DNA of 34,403 nucleotides from Burkholderiales bacterium RIFCSPLOWO2_12_FULL_61_40 (GCA_001770935.1 MESI01000075.1:1-34403), one strand, 5' to 3'; positions 1-7,905 are shown, counted from the stretch's first letter. The notes: generated by a model from the sequence alone, not told the origin. Program-made: numbers and translations.

Positions 1-91
1 TCACACACCTGAGGCAGGAGCCGTATGCGGTAATTCCGCACGTACGGATCTGCGCGGGGGGCGAGGGGTTAACTCTCGTTCCTACCGCAAC
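1..91 (+). mobile_element. group II intron, 3' end (domains V and VI)
   Basis: Positions 18-50 match the group II intron domain V hairpin: it opens GAGCCGTATGCGG and closes CCGCACGTACGGATC, with a short TAATT loop. Next comes a G-rich stem (about 53-88) with the CCTAC element expected around the bulged branch-point A (A84) of domain VI. A 3' splice site near position 91 (…CAAC) fits the usual 7-8 nt after the branch A. The reverse-transcriptase ORF and 5' end would lie outside the window. Domain V is seen directly. The exact 3' boundary is inferred from domain VI and from the abrupt start of a truncated repeat at 92. Confidence 0.75.
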
Positions 92-128
92 TCTTGCGCA
101 CTGTATTCAAGGGCTGGAGGCCGATTTG
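92..128 (-). repeat. palindromic repeat copy A, truncated by the intron
   Basis: Read on the minus strand this is CAAATCGGCCTCCAGCCC, TTGAATACAGTGCGCAAG, closely matching the copy at 33177-33233. The rest of the element (GCAGCTAT…GTAGCA) is missing just where the group II intron ends. The ampG stop codon (107-109) and its last six or so codons lie inside the repeat. Confidence 0.7.
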
Positions 129-1462
129 ACTCTTGAAGCCAGCCACACCAGACCCAGCACCGGCACCCCCAGAAACGCGGTGGCGGAGAAGAAACTACCG
201 TAGCCAAAATGGTCCACGTACACGCCGGAGTAACCCGCCACGAATTTGGGCAGCAAGAGCATCATGGAGCTGAACATGGCGTACTGGGTGGCCGAGTAGT
301 CCACATTGGTCAGGGACGAGAGGTAGGCAATGAAGGCCGCCGAGGCGATGCCGCTGGCCAGGTTGTCGGCCGAGATCACCCAGACCAGGGCCTGAACGTC
401 ATGCCCGCGCGAGGCCAGCCAGGCAAACAGCAAATTGCTGGCCGCGCTCAGCGCCGCCCCCAGCATCAGCACCCGCATCACACCCAAGCGCAGCGACAAA
501 ACACCGCCGACAAAGGTGCCCGCCAGCGTCATGATGACGCCAAAGACCTTGGTCACCGCTGCCACTTCGTCCTTGGTGAACCCCATGTCCACATAAAACG
601 GGTTGGCCATGATGCCCATCACCACGTCGCTGATGCGGTAAGTGGCGATCAGCGCCAATATCAAGACCGCTTGCCAGCGGTAGCGGCTGAGGAATTCGGC
701 AAAGGGCTCCACCAGCGCGCTCTTGAGCCACTCGCTGGCGTTTTTGGCTGGGGGCAGGATGCGCCGCGCCGGTTCGGGTGAAAACAGCACGGTCAGCACC
801 CCGGGCAACATGCTGGCGGCCATCACCAGGTAGGCGGTTTGCCAGGCGCCCTGCTGGTAGGTGGCGGCCGCACCGGCCACGGCGGCGGGCACCTCGGCCC
901 GGGCGGCGATCCACAGCGCCCCGGCGCCAGCCCAGATCATGGCCAGGCGGTAACCGGTCTGGTAGGTGGCGGCCAGCGCGGCCTGGTGCTCGGTGTCGGC
1001 AGACTCAATGCGAAAGGCGTCCAGCGCAATGTCTTGCGTGGCCGAACCAAAGGCCACCGCCACGGCGCACCACACGATGGGGTCCAAGGCTAGCTTAGGG
1101 TCGATCAGGGCCATCATCACCAGTCCTCCCATGATGACGGCCTGCGAGGCCAGCAACCAGCTGCGCCGTCGGCCCAGCAGCCGGGTCAGCACGGGTATGG
1201 GCATGCGGTCCACCAGCGGGGACCACACCCACTTGAAGCCGTAGGCCAGACCCACCCAGCTCAAGAAACCAATGGTGGTGCGGTCAATACCGGCCTCGCG
1301 CAGCCAAAAGCTCAGGGTGCCAAAGACCAGCAACAGGGGCAAACCCGCCGAAAACCCCAGGGACAGCATGCGCAGCGAGGCAGGCTCCAGGTAGACCTTG
1401 AGGGTGGTGCCCCAGTTGGGCTTGTCGGTCTTGGGGGCCACCTTGGGCGTTGAAGTAGTCAT
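107..1462 (-). CDS. ampG: AmpG-like muropeptide permease (MFS)
   Basis: A 451-residue inner-membrane major facilitator protein. The N-terminal half follows AmpG closely: a GLP motif in helix 1, LWLREAGIDRTTIGF, an AYGFKWVWSPLVDR loop and GRRRSW before helix 3. AmpG imports anhydromuropeptides released by cell-wall turnover for recycling. In some bacteria it also feeds AmpR-controlled beta-lactamase induction; no ampR or ampC lies nearby. The ATG at 1462 was chosen because the open frame upstream of it only mirrors the divergent protease gene. The length equals that of typical AmpG. The C-terminal codons and stop come from repeat copy A. AmpG versus a related MFS muropeptide carrier cannot be separated from sequence alone. 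Confidence 0.8.
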   Translation of the reverse strand: MTTSTPKVAPKTDKPNWGTTLKVYLEPASLRMLSLGFSAGLPLLLVFGTLSFWLREAGIDRTTIGFLSWVGLAYGFKWVWSPLVDRMPIPVLTRLLGRRRSWLLASQAVIMGGLVMMALIDPKLALDPIVWCAVAVAFGSATQDIALDAFRIESADTEHQAALAATYQTGYRLAMIWAGAGALWIAARAEVPAAVAGAAATYQQGAWQTAYLVMAASMLPGVLTVLFSPEPARRILPPAKNASEWLKSALVEPFAEFLSRYRWQAVLILALIATYRISDVVMGIMANPFYVDMGFTKDEVAAVTKVFGVIMTLAGTFVGGVLSLRLGVMRVLMLGAALSAASNLLFAWLASRGHDVQALVWVISADNLASGIASAAFIAYLSSLTNVDYSATQYAMFSSMMLLLPKFVAGYSGVYVDHFGYGSFFSATAFLGVPVLGLVWLASRVKSASSP

Positions 1463-1529
1463 GGGGGAATAATACTGTGCGCGATCACCGGCGCATGCAT
1501 ACGAATACCAGTGGAAGGATAGCCAGAAC

Positions 1530-2372
1530 ATGGAATCAAGGATGAGGGCCTTGGGTAAAAAGGCAGGGGCCGCCGCCGTGTGCTTGCCCCTGTGGCTGGT
1601 GTTGTCTTTGGCAACACCGACGGTGCAGGCCCGCGAGGGCGTGGAGGTGGGGGGCAACTCGGCCTTCACCCAATTTACGTCTGCAGAACAGGTCGAGCGT
1701 TCGGCGGCGACGCAGTACGCGCAGATGCTCAAACAGGCCGCTGGCAAGAATGCGCTGGCCCCCCAAAATGATGCCCAGTTGCTGCGCCTGCGGGCCATTG
1801 CCCGAAAAATCATTCCGTTCGCGCAAGAGTGGAACCCCCGCGCCAAGGGCTGGCAGTGGGAGGTCAACCTGCTGGGCTCCAGCCAGATCAACGCCTTTTG
1901 CATGCCCGGCGGCAAGATCGCCTTTTACACCGGTATCCTGCAAAAACTGAAACTTACCGACGACGAGGTTGCCATGGTGATGGGCCATGAAATCGCCCAT
2001 GCCCTGCGCGAGCACGCCCGTGAGCGCATGGGCAAAAACGCCGCCACCGGCATGGGCGCCAGCTTGCTCAGCCAGGTGCTGGGCCTGGGGCAGGTGGGGC
2101 AAACCGTGACCCACTACGGCGCGCAGTTGCTGACCCTGAAGTTCAGCCGCAAGGACGAGTCCGAGGCCGACCTGGTGGGCATGGAGCTGGCCGCCCGCGC
2201 CGGCTACAACCCCCGCGCGGGCGTCACGCTGTGGCAAAAAATGGGGGCGGCCAATGGTTCGGGCCCGCCGCAGTGGTTGTCCACCCACCCATCTGGCAGC
2301 TCCCGCATCGCCGAGATCGAGGCCAACCTGCCCAAAGTCTTGCCCTTGTACGAGCGCGCTAAACGGCGGTAA
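1530..2372 (+). CDS. exported M48-family zinc metallopeptidase
   Basis: A 280-residue protease. An n-region MESRMRALGKK, a hydrophobic stretch and a likely cut after TVQA (residue 34) form a Sec signal peptide. The zinc site is HEIAH (153-157), with the third ligand in ESEAD (210-214). The STHPSG segment near 250 is typical of the M48 LoiP/BepA/YcaL group. There is no lipobox, so it is probably a soluble periplasmic enzyme degrading misfolded envelope proteins. The start at 1530 has AAGGA about 11 nt upstream; ATG 1542 is an alternative. It is divergent from ampG with a 67-bp shared upstream region. Family assignment is firm; the substrate is unknown. Confidence 0.9.
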   Translation: MESRMRALGKKAGAAAVCLPLWLVLSLATPTVQAREGVEVGGNSAFTQFTSAEQVERSAATQYAQMLKQAAGKNALAPQNDAQLLRLRAIARKIIPFAQEWNPRAKGWQWEVNLLGSSQINAFCMPGGKIAFYTGILQKLKLTDDEVAMVMGHEIAHALREHARERMGKNAATGMGASLLSQVLGLGQVGQTVTHYGAQLLTLKFSRKDESEADLVGMELAARAGYNPRAGVTLWQKMGAANGSGPPQWLSTHPSGSSRIAEIEANLPKVLPLYERAKRR

Positions 2373-2531
2373 AAACGGCAATTCAGACGTGCATGGAGTT
2401 TTGATGCACTTAGTATGCCTTTTATGCACGAAACATGTGCGTAGGGGCGAAGAGGCTGCCAAGAACGGCTGCCTTGTGCATGGCTTTGGACGAATAATTT
2501 CGGGATTGCAACCCAAGCGACGGACCTCCCC
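2373..2531. promoter_or_regulatory. GTGCAT/ATGCAC hexamer cluster upstream of decarboxylase
   Basis: This 159-bp gap holds four copies of one hexamer within 93 bp: GTGCAT at 2389-2394, ATGCAC at 2404-2409, ATGCAC at 2424-2429 and GTGCAT at 2476-2481. The first two form an inverted repeat and the middle two a direct repeat with 20-bp spacing. A possible promoter (TTGATG at 2401-2406, AT-rich about 2423) overlaps them. This is the arrangement expected of a multi-site operator for the downstream gene, but no regulator is visible. Confidence 0.4.
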
Positions 2532-4319
2532 ATGACAATGACGCCTTACGAACAGAATTTCGGTGCCGAGTACCAGCGCTCCCTGGTCAGCCTGGGCCAG
2601 GCCATGCGCCAGATCATCCGGCACTTCGGTGTCGATACCCTGTACGGCGTGGGCGGCGACTTTGCCGCCAACCTGATCGCCGCGCTGGACCAGGACGGAC
2701 TGACGGTGTCGCCCTCCAGCAATGAAATGCACGCCGGCTTTTGCGCCTGCGCCCAGGCCGAGCTGGAGGGCATTGGCTTTTGCCTGACCACCTACACGGT
2801 GGGCTCTTTGCCCTGTGCCACTGCCGCAGCATTGGCCAAGACCGAAGGGCTGCCGGTGGTGTTCATCTCCGGCGCGCCGGGCGAAGACGAGGTGCACCAG
2901 TCGGGCATCCACCACATGGTGCAGCCGGGCAACAGCTGGCGTGCCGAATACGACGCCGCCCTGCATGCCTTTGCCGCCATGGGCATCCGCAGCGAGCGCC
3001 TGCAGGGCGACCGCTCCCGCGGCCAGCCCAACATCTCGGCCTTCCGCTTTTTTGAGCTGGTCAAACACGCCTGGCTGCACCGCGAGCCCGTCTTCATCGA
3101 AGTGCCGCGCAACCTGGTGTTTGCGCTGACCCAGCCTTTGTTGTTGCCGCCCCTGGACCACCTGGCGGGGCCGGACCTGGTGTTTGCCGGGCTGGAGGCC
3201 GTGCTGGGAACCATCGTTCAAAAACTGCAGCAGGCCCGCGCGCCGCTGGTCTACTTTGGCGTGCAGGTGCGGCGCAACCCCGAGCTGACGCGCCTGATGC
3301 ACGCGTTTTGCCACCGGTTCCAGATTCCCTATGTCAGCGACTGGTTTGCCAAAGGTGCGGTCGATGAAACCGACCCGCTGTGCCTGGGCGCCTACAACGG
3401 CGCCTTCAGCGACCCGGCCATCCGGCACTGCATCGAGTCCCAGACCGACTATGTGCTGGACCTGGGCAGCAGCATCATCGCCCAGGATACGGCCAGCGCC
3501 TTCCATACCGGCACCCATTTCATCGCCGATTTTGAGAACAAGACCGTGGTGAAATCCACCGTGGCGCGCGAGGCCGAATTGATCCGCATCGTGCAGGGCC
3601 TGCTGGACGCGGATTTGCCCGTCTACGGCTTCCAGGCCCCGCAAAGGCAGGCGCCTGCGCTGGCACCCGAGGCCAAATTCGACTTCCATGTGCTGGTCGA
3701 TGTGATCAACCAGGTGCAGCAGGACCAGGCCTTCGGCAGCGTGTTTGTGCCGGAGGTGGGTAACTCCTTTTTCGCCAGTTTCGGCCTGAGTCCCAAGGCG
3801 ACGGAGATTGGCATCAACTGGCTGGCCAACCCCTGGTATGCGGCCATGGGCACCTCGCTGCCGTATGCGCGGGTGGCGGCCGAATCCATCCGCCGGCGCC
3901 AGAGCACGGACCGCACGGTGGTGCTCACCGGGGACGGCGGTTTTCACTTCCAGCTCAACGAGTTGATCCACTTCCAGAAGCAGGCGCTGCCGGTCACCAT
4001 CGTCTACATGCGCAACGACATTTTCCACCTGGGCAAAAGCGGCGACGGCCCCATCTACCACTGCTCAACCCGCAGCTTCGACGTGCTGCAACTGGTGCGG
4101 GCCTACGGGGGCGATGGCCAACGCTGCGAAACGATTGGTGCGTTCGCGGATTACTACCGTCGCTGCCTGGAAGAAAACACCGGCATCCGCCTGATCGAAG
4201 TGCCTTGCGCGCAAGACCCGCAGTACCAGTGCCGCGAGATCAGCTTGCTGAATTTGTACATCAAGGCCAGAAATGGCAACCCCGAGGCGATGCGCCAGTG
4301 GCAGGAGGTCAGCCGCTAA
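2532..4319 (+). CDS. thiamine-pyrophosphate 2-oxo acid decarboxylase (pyruvate/indolepyruvate decarboxylase-like)
   Basis: A 595-residue cytosolic ThDP enzyme. The N-terminal PYR domain has the activating glutamate E65 in SSNEMHAG. A His-His pair at 127-128 (SGIHHMVQ) matches the HH motif of the pyruvate decarboxylase group. The C-terminal PP domain has GDG at 467-469 and N495 of the GDG-X26-N cofactor motif. It should decarboxylate a 2-oxo acid (pyruvate, indolepyruvate or phenylpyruvate type) to an aldehyde; the substrate is not predictable here. It appears monocistronic, with an operator-like hexamer cluster upstream and hairpins downstream. No strong ribosome site precedes 2532, and ATG 2538 is an alternative. 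Acetolactate synthase-like relatives lack the HH pair. Confidence 0.82.
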   Translation: MTMTPYEQNFGAEYQRSLVSLGQAMRQIIRHFGVDTLYGVGGDFAANLIAALDQDGLTVSPSSNEMHAGFCACAQAELEGIGFCLTTYTVGSLPCATAAALAKTEGLPVVFISGAPGEDEVHQSGIHHMVQPGNSWRAEYDAALHAFAAMGIRSERLQGDRSRGQPNISAFRFFELVKHAWLHREPVFIEVPRNLVFALTQPLLLPPLDHLAGPDLVFAGLEAVLGTIVQKLQQARAPLVYFGVQVRRNPELTRLMHAFCHRFQIPYVSDWFAKGAVDETDPLCLGAYNGAFSDPAIRHCIESQTDYVLDLGSSIIAQDTASAFHTGTHFIADFENKTVVKSTVAREAELIRIVQGLLDADLPVYGFQAPQRQAPALAPEAKFDFHVLVDVINQVQQDQAFGSVFVPEVGNSFFASFGLSPKATEIGINWLANPWYAAMGTSLPYARVAAESIRRRQSTDRTVVLTGDGGFHFQLNELIHFQKQALPVTIVYMRNDIFHLGKSGDGPIYHCSTRSFDVLQLVRAYGGDGQRCETIGAFADYYRRCLEENTGIRLIEVPCAQDPQYQCREISLLNLYIKARNGNPEAMRQWQEVSR

Positions 4320-4320
4320 T

Positions 4321-4360
4321 TCCATTTCCCTATCCATGCGATAGGTCGTTGCCCCCCACC
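4321..4360 (+). repeat. 40-bp dispersed repeat, copy 1
   Basis: It starts just after the decarboxylase stop and matches 24407-24446 at 32 of 40 positions without gaps. Shared blocks include TCCATGCGATA and CGTTGCCCC. The other copy lies upstream of the GMC oxidoreductase. Nature unknown. Confidence 0.5.
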
Positions 4361-4410
4361 AATTACATAGCAATTCTGGTGGGCAGGGTAGCCTCATCTG
4401 CCAGATGAGG
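4354..4410. terminator. hairpins between convergent genes
   Basis: CCTCATCT (4392-4399) and AGATGAGG (4403-4410) form a perfect 8-bp stem with loop GCC. Just before it, CCCACCA and TGGTGGG (ending 4383) form a second stem around an AATT-flanked loop. They lie between the convergent decarboxylase and ktrA genes and probably end transcription from both sides. Neither has a clear T tract. Confidence 0.5.
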
Positions 4411-4435
4411 TGTCCATTGCGGGGCGGGGCAGGTG

Positions 4436-5110
4436 TTAAAACCGCGCCGCAAACCGCTCCACGTCGTGCGTCGCCCCTGCCACGATCAGCAGGTCTCCGG
4501 CCTGGATCAGCGTCTCGGCCTTGGCATAAATAAAGTCCTGGTGGCGCCGCTTGACGCCCACGACGGTCACCGCGTGCCGCTGGCGCACCGCCGACTCCGA
4601 CAGGGGTTTGCCGTGGGTCTCGCGCGGTGCCCGCGTCTTGGCAATCGCAAAGCCGTCGTCGAACTCGATGAAGTCAATCATCTTGCCGGTCACCAGGTGC
4701 GCCACGCGTGCGCCCATGTCGGCCTCGGGAAAGACGACATGGTGGGCGCCGACCCGCTCCGCGATGCGTCCGTGCGCCGGGTTGTTGGCCTTGGCCCAAA
4801 TGTCCTTGATCCCCATCTGGCTCAGGTTGAGCACGGTCAGCACACTGGCTTCCAGGTTCTGGCCGATGCTGACCACCGCATGGGCAAAGTCGCCCACACC
4901 GAGTTGCTGGAGTGTTGCGAGGTCGGTGGCATCGGCCTGCACCAGGTGGGGCAGCGTACCGGCCAGTGCATGGACTGTCTCGGCGTTGCTGTCGATGGCC
5001 AGGACATCGTGCCCCAGTTCCACCAGGGACTCGGCGACACCGGCGCCAAAGCGGCCCAGGCCGATGACCACGACGCTGTCTGAGCCCGAAGGCGATTTTT
5101 TATCCAACAA
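4436..5110 (-). CDS. ktrA: KtrA/TrkA-type potassium channel regulatory subunit
   Basis: A 224-residue cytoplasmic RCK protein. The Rossmann N-domain (VVVIGLGRFGAGVAESL, then an acidic strand end LAID) binds nucleotide, and a TrkA-C domain follows (HAVTVVGVKR…LLIVAG). It gates the KtrB-like partner encoded just upstream. I place the start at TTG 5110: AGGAG lies 7 nt upstream and the codon falls inside the end of the upstream gene, giving translational coupling. The ATG at 5149 would require a 50-nt overlap and has no ribosome site. TTG 5107 is equally close. Length fits KtrA (about 220). The family is certain; the start is inferred. Confidence 0.85.
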   Translation of the reverse strand: MLDKKSPSGSDSVVVIGLGRFGAGVAESLVELGHDVLAIDSNAETVHALAGTLPHLVQADATDLATLQQLGVGDFAHAVVSIGQNLEASVLTVLNLSQMGIKDIWAKANNPAHGRIAERVGAHHVVFPEADMGARVAHLVTGKMIDFIEFDDGFAIAKTRAPRETHGKPLSESAVRQRHAVTVVGVKRRHQDFIYAKAETLIQAGDLLIVAGATHDVERFAARF

Positions 5111-6476
5111 TGGGTTTCTCCTCTGGGTAACGGTAATTGCGCCGCCCATGGTTCATGGCGAGCGCGGCAGCCAAGGTCACCACGCCGACGCGGCCGGTGA
5201 ACATCAGGATGATCAGGATAAGCTGGCCCGCCGCCGGCAGCTCTGCCGTGATACCGGTGGACAAGCCCACGGTGGCAAAGGCGGATATCACTTCGAACAG
5301 CACCTTTTCGAAGGGAAGTGGGGTCATTGGCAACAAGGCCAGCAAGGCCAGCACCACCACGGTGGCACTGAGAACCAAGACGGTCAGCGCCTGGCGCTGC
5401 ACGCTGGAGGCGATGCGCCGTCCGCGGAACTCGACATCCTGATGCCCGCGGATTTCGTTCCACACGATCAGAAAAAGAATGAAAAAGGTGGTGATTTTCA
5501 CGCCGCCAGCCGTGCCGGCGCTGCCGCCACCGATGAACATGAGCACATAGTGCAGGGCCAGCGATTCGTGGCTCAGGCTGCCTATGTCCACGGCATTGAA
5601 CCCGGCCGTCCTGGCCGATACGGAAGTGAACAGTGCCGCCAGGCCGCGCTCGGCCCAGCCCAGGGGGCCCAGGGTCCGGGCGTTGCCCGATTCGGCCAGC
5701 AGGAAGACCAATGCCCCGCCCAGCACCAGTGCGGTCGAGCCCCACAGCGTCAGGACGGTGTGCATGCTGTGGCGGTGGATACGCCTACCACGCATCAGCT
5801 CCAGCAGCACCGGGAAGCCCAGGCCGCCGATCACGATGGCCACCATGAGGGGGCCGAGGACCCAGGCATCGCTGACAAAGCGGCTCACGCTGTCGCCCCA
5901 GGTGGAGAACCCGGCATTGTTGAAGGCGGAAACGGCGTGAAAAAGTCCTTGCCACAGCGCTTCGTCCCAGGCCATGCCGTGCCCCAGCGCGAAGCGCAGG
6001 GCCAGCGCGGCCGTCGCCATGAGTTCGACCGCCACCGTCACCGCCAGAATGAGCCGGGCGATGCTGCGGACGTCGCCAAGCGAGAGCGAGTGGGTCTCGG
6101 CCTGCAGCAGCAGGCGCGACCGAAGGCCTATTTGGCGGTTGATGACCAGGCCAAGCAGGGTGGCCGAAGTCATCATCCCGAAACCGCCAAGCTGGAAAAG
6201 GCCAAGAATCGTGGCCTGACCGAAGCCGGACCAGTAGCTGCCGGTGTCCACCACCACCAGCCCGGTGACGCACACCGCCGACGTGGCGGTGAACAGGGCC
6301 GTTAACAGATCGGCACCGAGGCCGTCAGCCCGTGCCCATGGAAGCATCAGAAGCCCCGTGCCGACTCCAATGGCTGCCAGGAACAGCAGAACGAGCACCG
6401 CAGCCGGGTGGGTGAGCGGGGCTTTCACGGGGAGTTTTAACCTGGTGGGCCTGCGCGAATGCGGCTCGAATGCCAT
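5100..6476 (-). CDS. ktrB: TrkH/KtrB-family potassium transporter subunit
   Basis: A 458-residue membrane protein with the four M1-P-M2 repeats of the TrkH/KtrB superfamily. The four selectivity-filter segments are visible: SAVCVTGL, SAFNNAGFS, SARTAGFN and SAFATVGLSTG, each with its filter glycine. Together with the RCK protein encoded next it should form a K+ (possibly Na+-coupled) uptake system. ATG 6476 is preferred over TTG 6479 because AAGGA sits 6 nt before it. The stop (5100-5102) lies inside the ktrA start region. The pair forms a two-gene operon. Its length and single adjacent RCK subunit favour Ktr over the classical TrkH. Confidence 0.9.
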   Translation of the reverse strand: MAFEPHSRRPTRLKLPVKAPLTHPAAVLVLLFLAAIGVGTGLLMLPWARADGLGADLLTALFTATSAVCVTGLVVVDTGSYWSGFGQATILGLFQLGGFGMMTSATLLGLVINRQIGLRSRLLLQAETHSLSLGDVRSIARLILAVTVAVELMATAALALRFALGHGMAWDEALWQGLFHAVSAFNNAGFSTWGDSVSRFVSDAWVLGPLMVAIVIGGLGFPVLLELMRGRRIHRHSMHTVLTLWGSTALVLGGALVFLLAESGNARTLGPLGWAERGLAALFTSVSARTAGFNAVDIGSLSHESLALHYVLMFIGGGSAGTAGGVKITTFFILFLIVWNEIRGHQDVEFRGRRIASSVQRQALTVLVLSATVVVLALLALLPMTPLPFEKVLFEVISAFATVGLSTGITAELPAAGQLILIILMFTGRVGVVTLAAALAMNHGRRNYRYPEEKPIVG

Positions 6477-6524
6477 CAAGTGTCCTTGTAAGGTGGAGGG
6501 CGGCCCTGCATGTCCTGGGCCGCC

Positions 6525-7163
6525 TCAGGTGCCCGCCACGTAGGGGTTGCTTTGGCGCTCCTGCCCAAAGGTGCTCTCGGGCCCGTGGCCGGGAATGAAC
6601 ACCGTGTCGTCCCCCATGGGCCACAGGCGCTGGGTGATGCTGGCGATCAAGGCGGCGTGGTCGCCCTGCGGGAAGTCGGTGCGGCCGATGGAGCCTGCAA
6701 ACAGCACATCGCCCACAAAGGCGCGGTGGATTTCGGGCGAGTGAAACACCACATGGCCCGGCGTGTGGCCGGGGCAGTGGCGCACGTTCAGCGTGCAGTG
6801 CCCCACGGTGACGGTGTCGCCATCGAACAACCAGCGCGTGGGGGTGAAACCTGCGGCGGGTGGAAAGCCAAACATCGTGCTTTGCTGCGCCAGGCCGTCG
6901 ATCCAGAACTGGTCGCCCGGGTGCGGGCCGATGATGGGAATCGCCAGCTGGTCGGCCAGCTCCGCCGTACCTCCGGCATGGTCAATGTGTGCGTGGGTTT
7001 GCCAGATCTGGGTGAGTGTCAGAGCGCGCTGCTGCACTTCGGCCAGCAGCACCTCCAGGTCGCCACCGGGATCGATGACGGCCGCCTGCAGGGTTTCATC
7101 GCACCAGACGATGGAGCAGTTTTGCGCAAAGGCGGTCACGGGGACGGTGGTGTAGTGCAGCAT
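6525..7163 (-). CDS. metallo-beta-lactamase-fold hydrolase (glyoxalase II-like)
   Basis: A 212-residue cytosolic enzyme with the full set of binuclear metal ligands: THAHIDH (56-62), H133 in CPGHTPGH, D152 in GDVLF and the late His in IPGHG. It resembles the short YcbL-type glyoxalase II proteins, which lack the long C-terminal substrate domain of classical GloB. A hydroxyacylglutathione or other thioester hydrolase is the likely activity, not proven. It stands alone on the minus strand. Repeat copy B lies just upstream of its start, so its promoter must lie in or beyond that repeat. Confidence 0.85.
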   Translation of the reverse strand: MLHYTTVPVTAFAQNCSIVWCDETLQAAVIDPGGDLEVLLAEVQQRALTLTQIWQTHAHIDHAGGTAELADQLAIPIIGPHPGDQFWIDGLAQQSTMFGFPPAAGFTPTRWLFDGDTVTVGHCTLNVRHCPGHTPGHVVFHSPEIHRAFVGDVLFAGSIGRTDFPQGDHAALIASITQRLWPMGDDTVFIPGHGPESTFGQERQSNPYVAGT

Positions 7164-7174
7164 TTTGTTGATGT

Positions 7175-7228
7175 TTTTGGCCTCTAGGCCGCGTGGATTG
7201 TGCGCAAGCAGCTATGAATTAAATAGCG
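7175..7228 (+). repeat. palindromic repeat copy B
   Basis: It contains GGCCTCTAGGCC, then TGTGCGCAAGCAGCTATG and the closing ATAGC. GCTAT and ATAGC can pair around GAATTAA. Outer and core blocks match the copies at 33177 and 22399. The stop codon of the xth 3' remnant lies inside it. Confidence 0.7.
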
Positions 7229-7302
7229 TACGTGATGGTGATAGGGGCGTGGTCGGAGAATTTCTCGCCCTTGTAATTGGCATGGACGCGCGCCACCTGC
7301 AT
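7219..7302 (-). pseudogene. second, diverged 3' end of xth (exonuclease III remnant)
   Basis: The minus strand encodes QVARVHANYKGEKF then [12 protein letters not shown] and stop. This parallels the last residues of the full xth at 8054-8857 (…[26 protein letters not shown]), including the catalytic SDH triplet. Nothing upstream continues the homology; ccdB begins 4 nt away. DNA identity to the intact 3' end is clear but far from perfect, so it is not a recent tandem copy. It looks like the original xth tail, displaced when foreign DNA carrying a replacement tail inserted. An ATG at 7302 could start a 27-codon ORF. Confidence 0.65.
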
Positions 7303-7306
7303 TCAA

Positions 7307-7636
7307 TCAACCCCAGGACCGGGTGAGCAGTTCGTCCAGCGCATCGGCAATGGTTGGCCCCTCTTGCGCCAGCGACCCGACCACCTCGCCCAGTTGATCG
7401 ACAGCCACCGAAACCAGGTCCAGTGGATGCAGGACAACACGAATACCGTCAACGACAAAGACCGGGTTCATCCTGGCACCTACGGTGGGTGTGCCGCGTG
7501 GGAGCAGGGTTTGAAGCACCAGCGGAACGACCACGCGTCTGCAGTAGCGGTCAAATTGGGCGGACTGAACAAGCACGACGAAAGGAATCGACTCGCGCAA
7601 AGCCCCCTTGTTGCGATGAACATCGAATTGCGCCAT
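7307..7636 (-). CDS. ccdB: CcdB-family toxin
   Basis: A 109-residue protein colinear with F-plasmid CcdB: MAQFDVHRN (F: MQFKVYTYK), RRVVVPL (RRMVIPL), NPVFVVDG (YPVVHIGD), then VAVDQLGEVVGSL (VPVSVIGEEVADL). The family poisons DNA gyrase. The start at 7636 overlaps the ccdA stop by 1 nt (TAATG), the classical arrangement. The chain ends in SWG and lacks the terminal Ile of F CcdB, whose last three residues (WGI) are known to be needed for killing. Potency is therefore uncertain. The pair lies between the full xth gene and an xth tail, marking it as inserted DNA. Confidence 0.88.
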   Translation of the reverse strand: MAQFDVHRNKGALRESIPFVVLVQSAQFDRYCRRVVVPLVLQTLLPRGTPTVGARMNPVFVVDGIRVVLHPLDLVSVAVDQLGEVVGSLAQEGPTIADALDELLTRSWG

Positions 7637-7884
7637 TACAACGTGGAGTGCTCGTCTGCAAACGAGCCGACCGCCGCGTGCACCGCATTCCAGTCGGCCG
7701 CACAGGCATCGGCTGCTTGTTGCCGATTGCGCTGTACGCACTGTTGATTGACGACAAACTCAGCCAGCAAAGACTCCATGGTGGCCGACAGGTTGTGGGT
7801 ATAGGCCTTGGCCTGTGCCACCAGCGCCTCGTTCATCGTGAGATTGACAGGCCGTTTACGGCTCGACGCGGGACGGGTTTCCAT
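7636..7884 (-). CDS. ccdA: CcdA-family antitoxin
   Basis: An 82-residue antitoxin. The N-terminal half (RPVNLTMNEALVAQAKAY) is a ribbon-helix-helix DNA-binding segment. The C-terminus carries GSFADEHSTL, matching the GSFADE toxin-wrapping tail of F CcdA. It neutralises CcdB and should repress its own operon. GGAG lies 8 nt upstream of the ATG, and a 19-bp palindrome lies 22 nt upstream. The stop overlaps the ccdB start. Confidence 0.9.
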   Translation of the reverse strand: METRPASSRKRPVNLTMNEALVAQAKAYTHNLSATMESLLAEFVVNQQCVQRNRQQAADACAADWNAVHAAVGSFADEHSTL

Positions 7885-7905
7885 GGTGAGACTCCAAACA
7901 GAAGA

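Noticed and set aside
1536..4061. Very long open frame (841 codons) on the minus strand
   Set aside because: It runs antisense to the M48 protease and decarboxylase genes, has no recognisable domain and is rich in His/Gln/Gly as expected from an antisense frame in high-GC DNA.
4551..6305. Long plus-strand open frame opposite ktrA/ktrB
   Set aside because: The opposite strand has clear potassium-channel motifs. The plus frame is low-complexity antisense.
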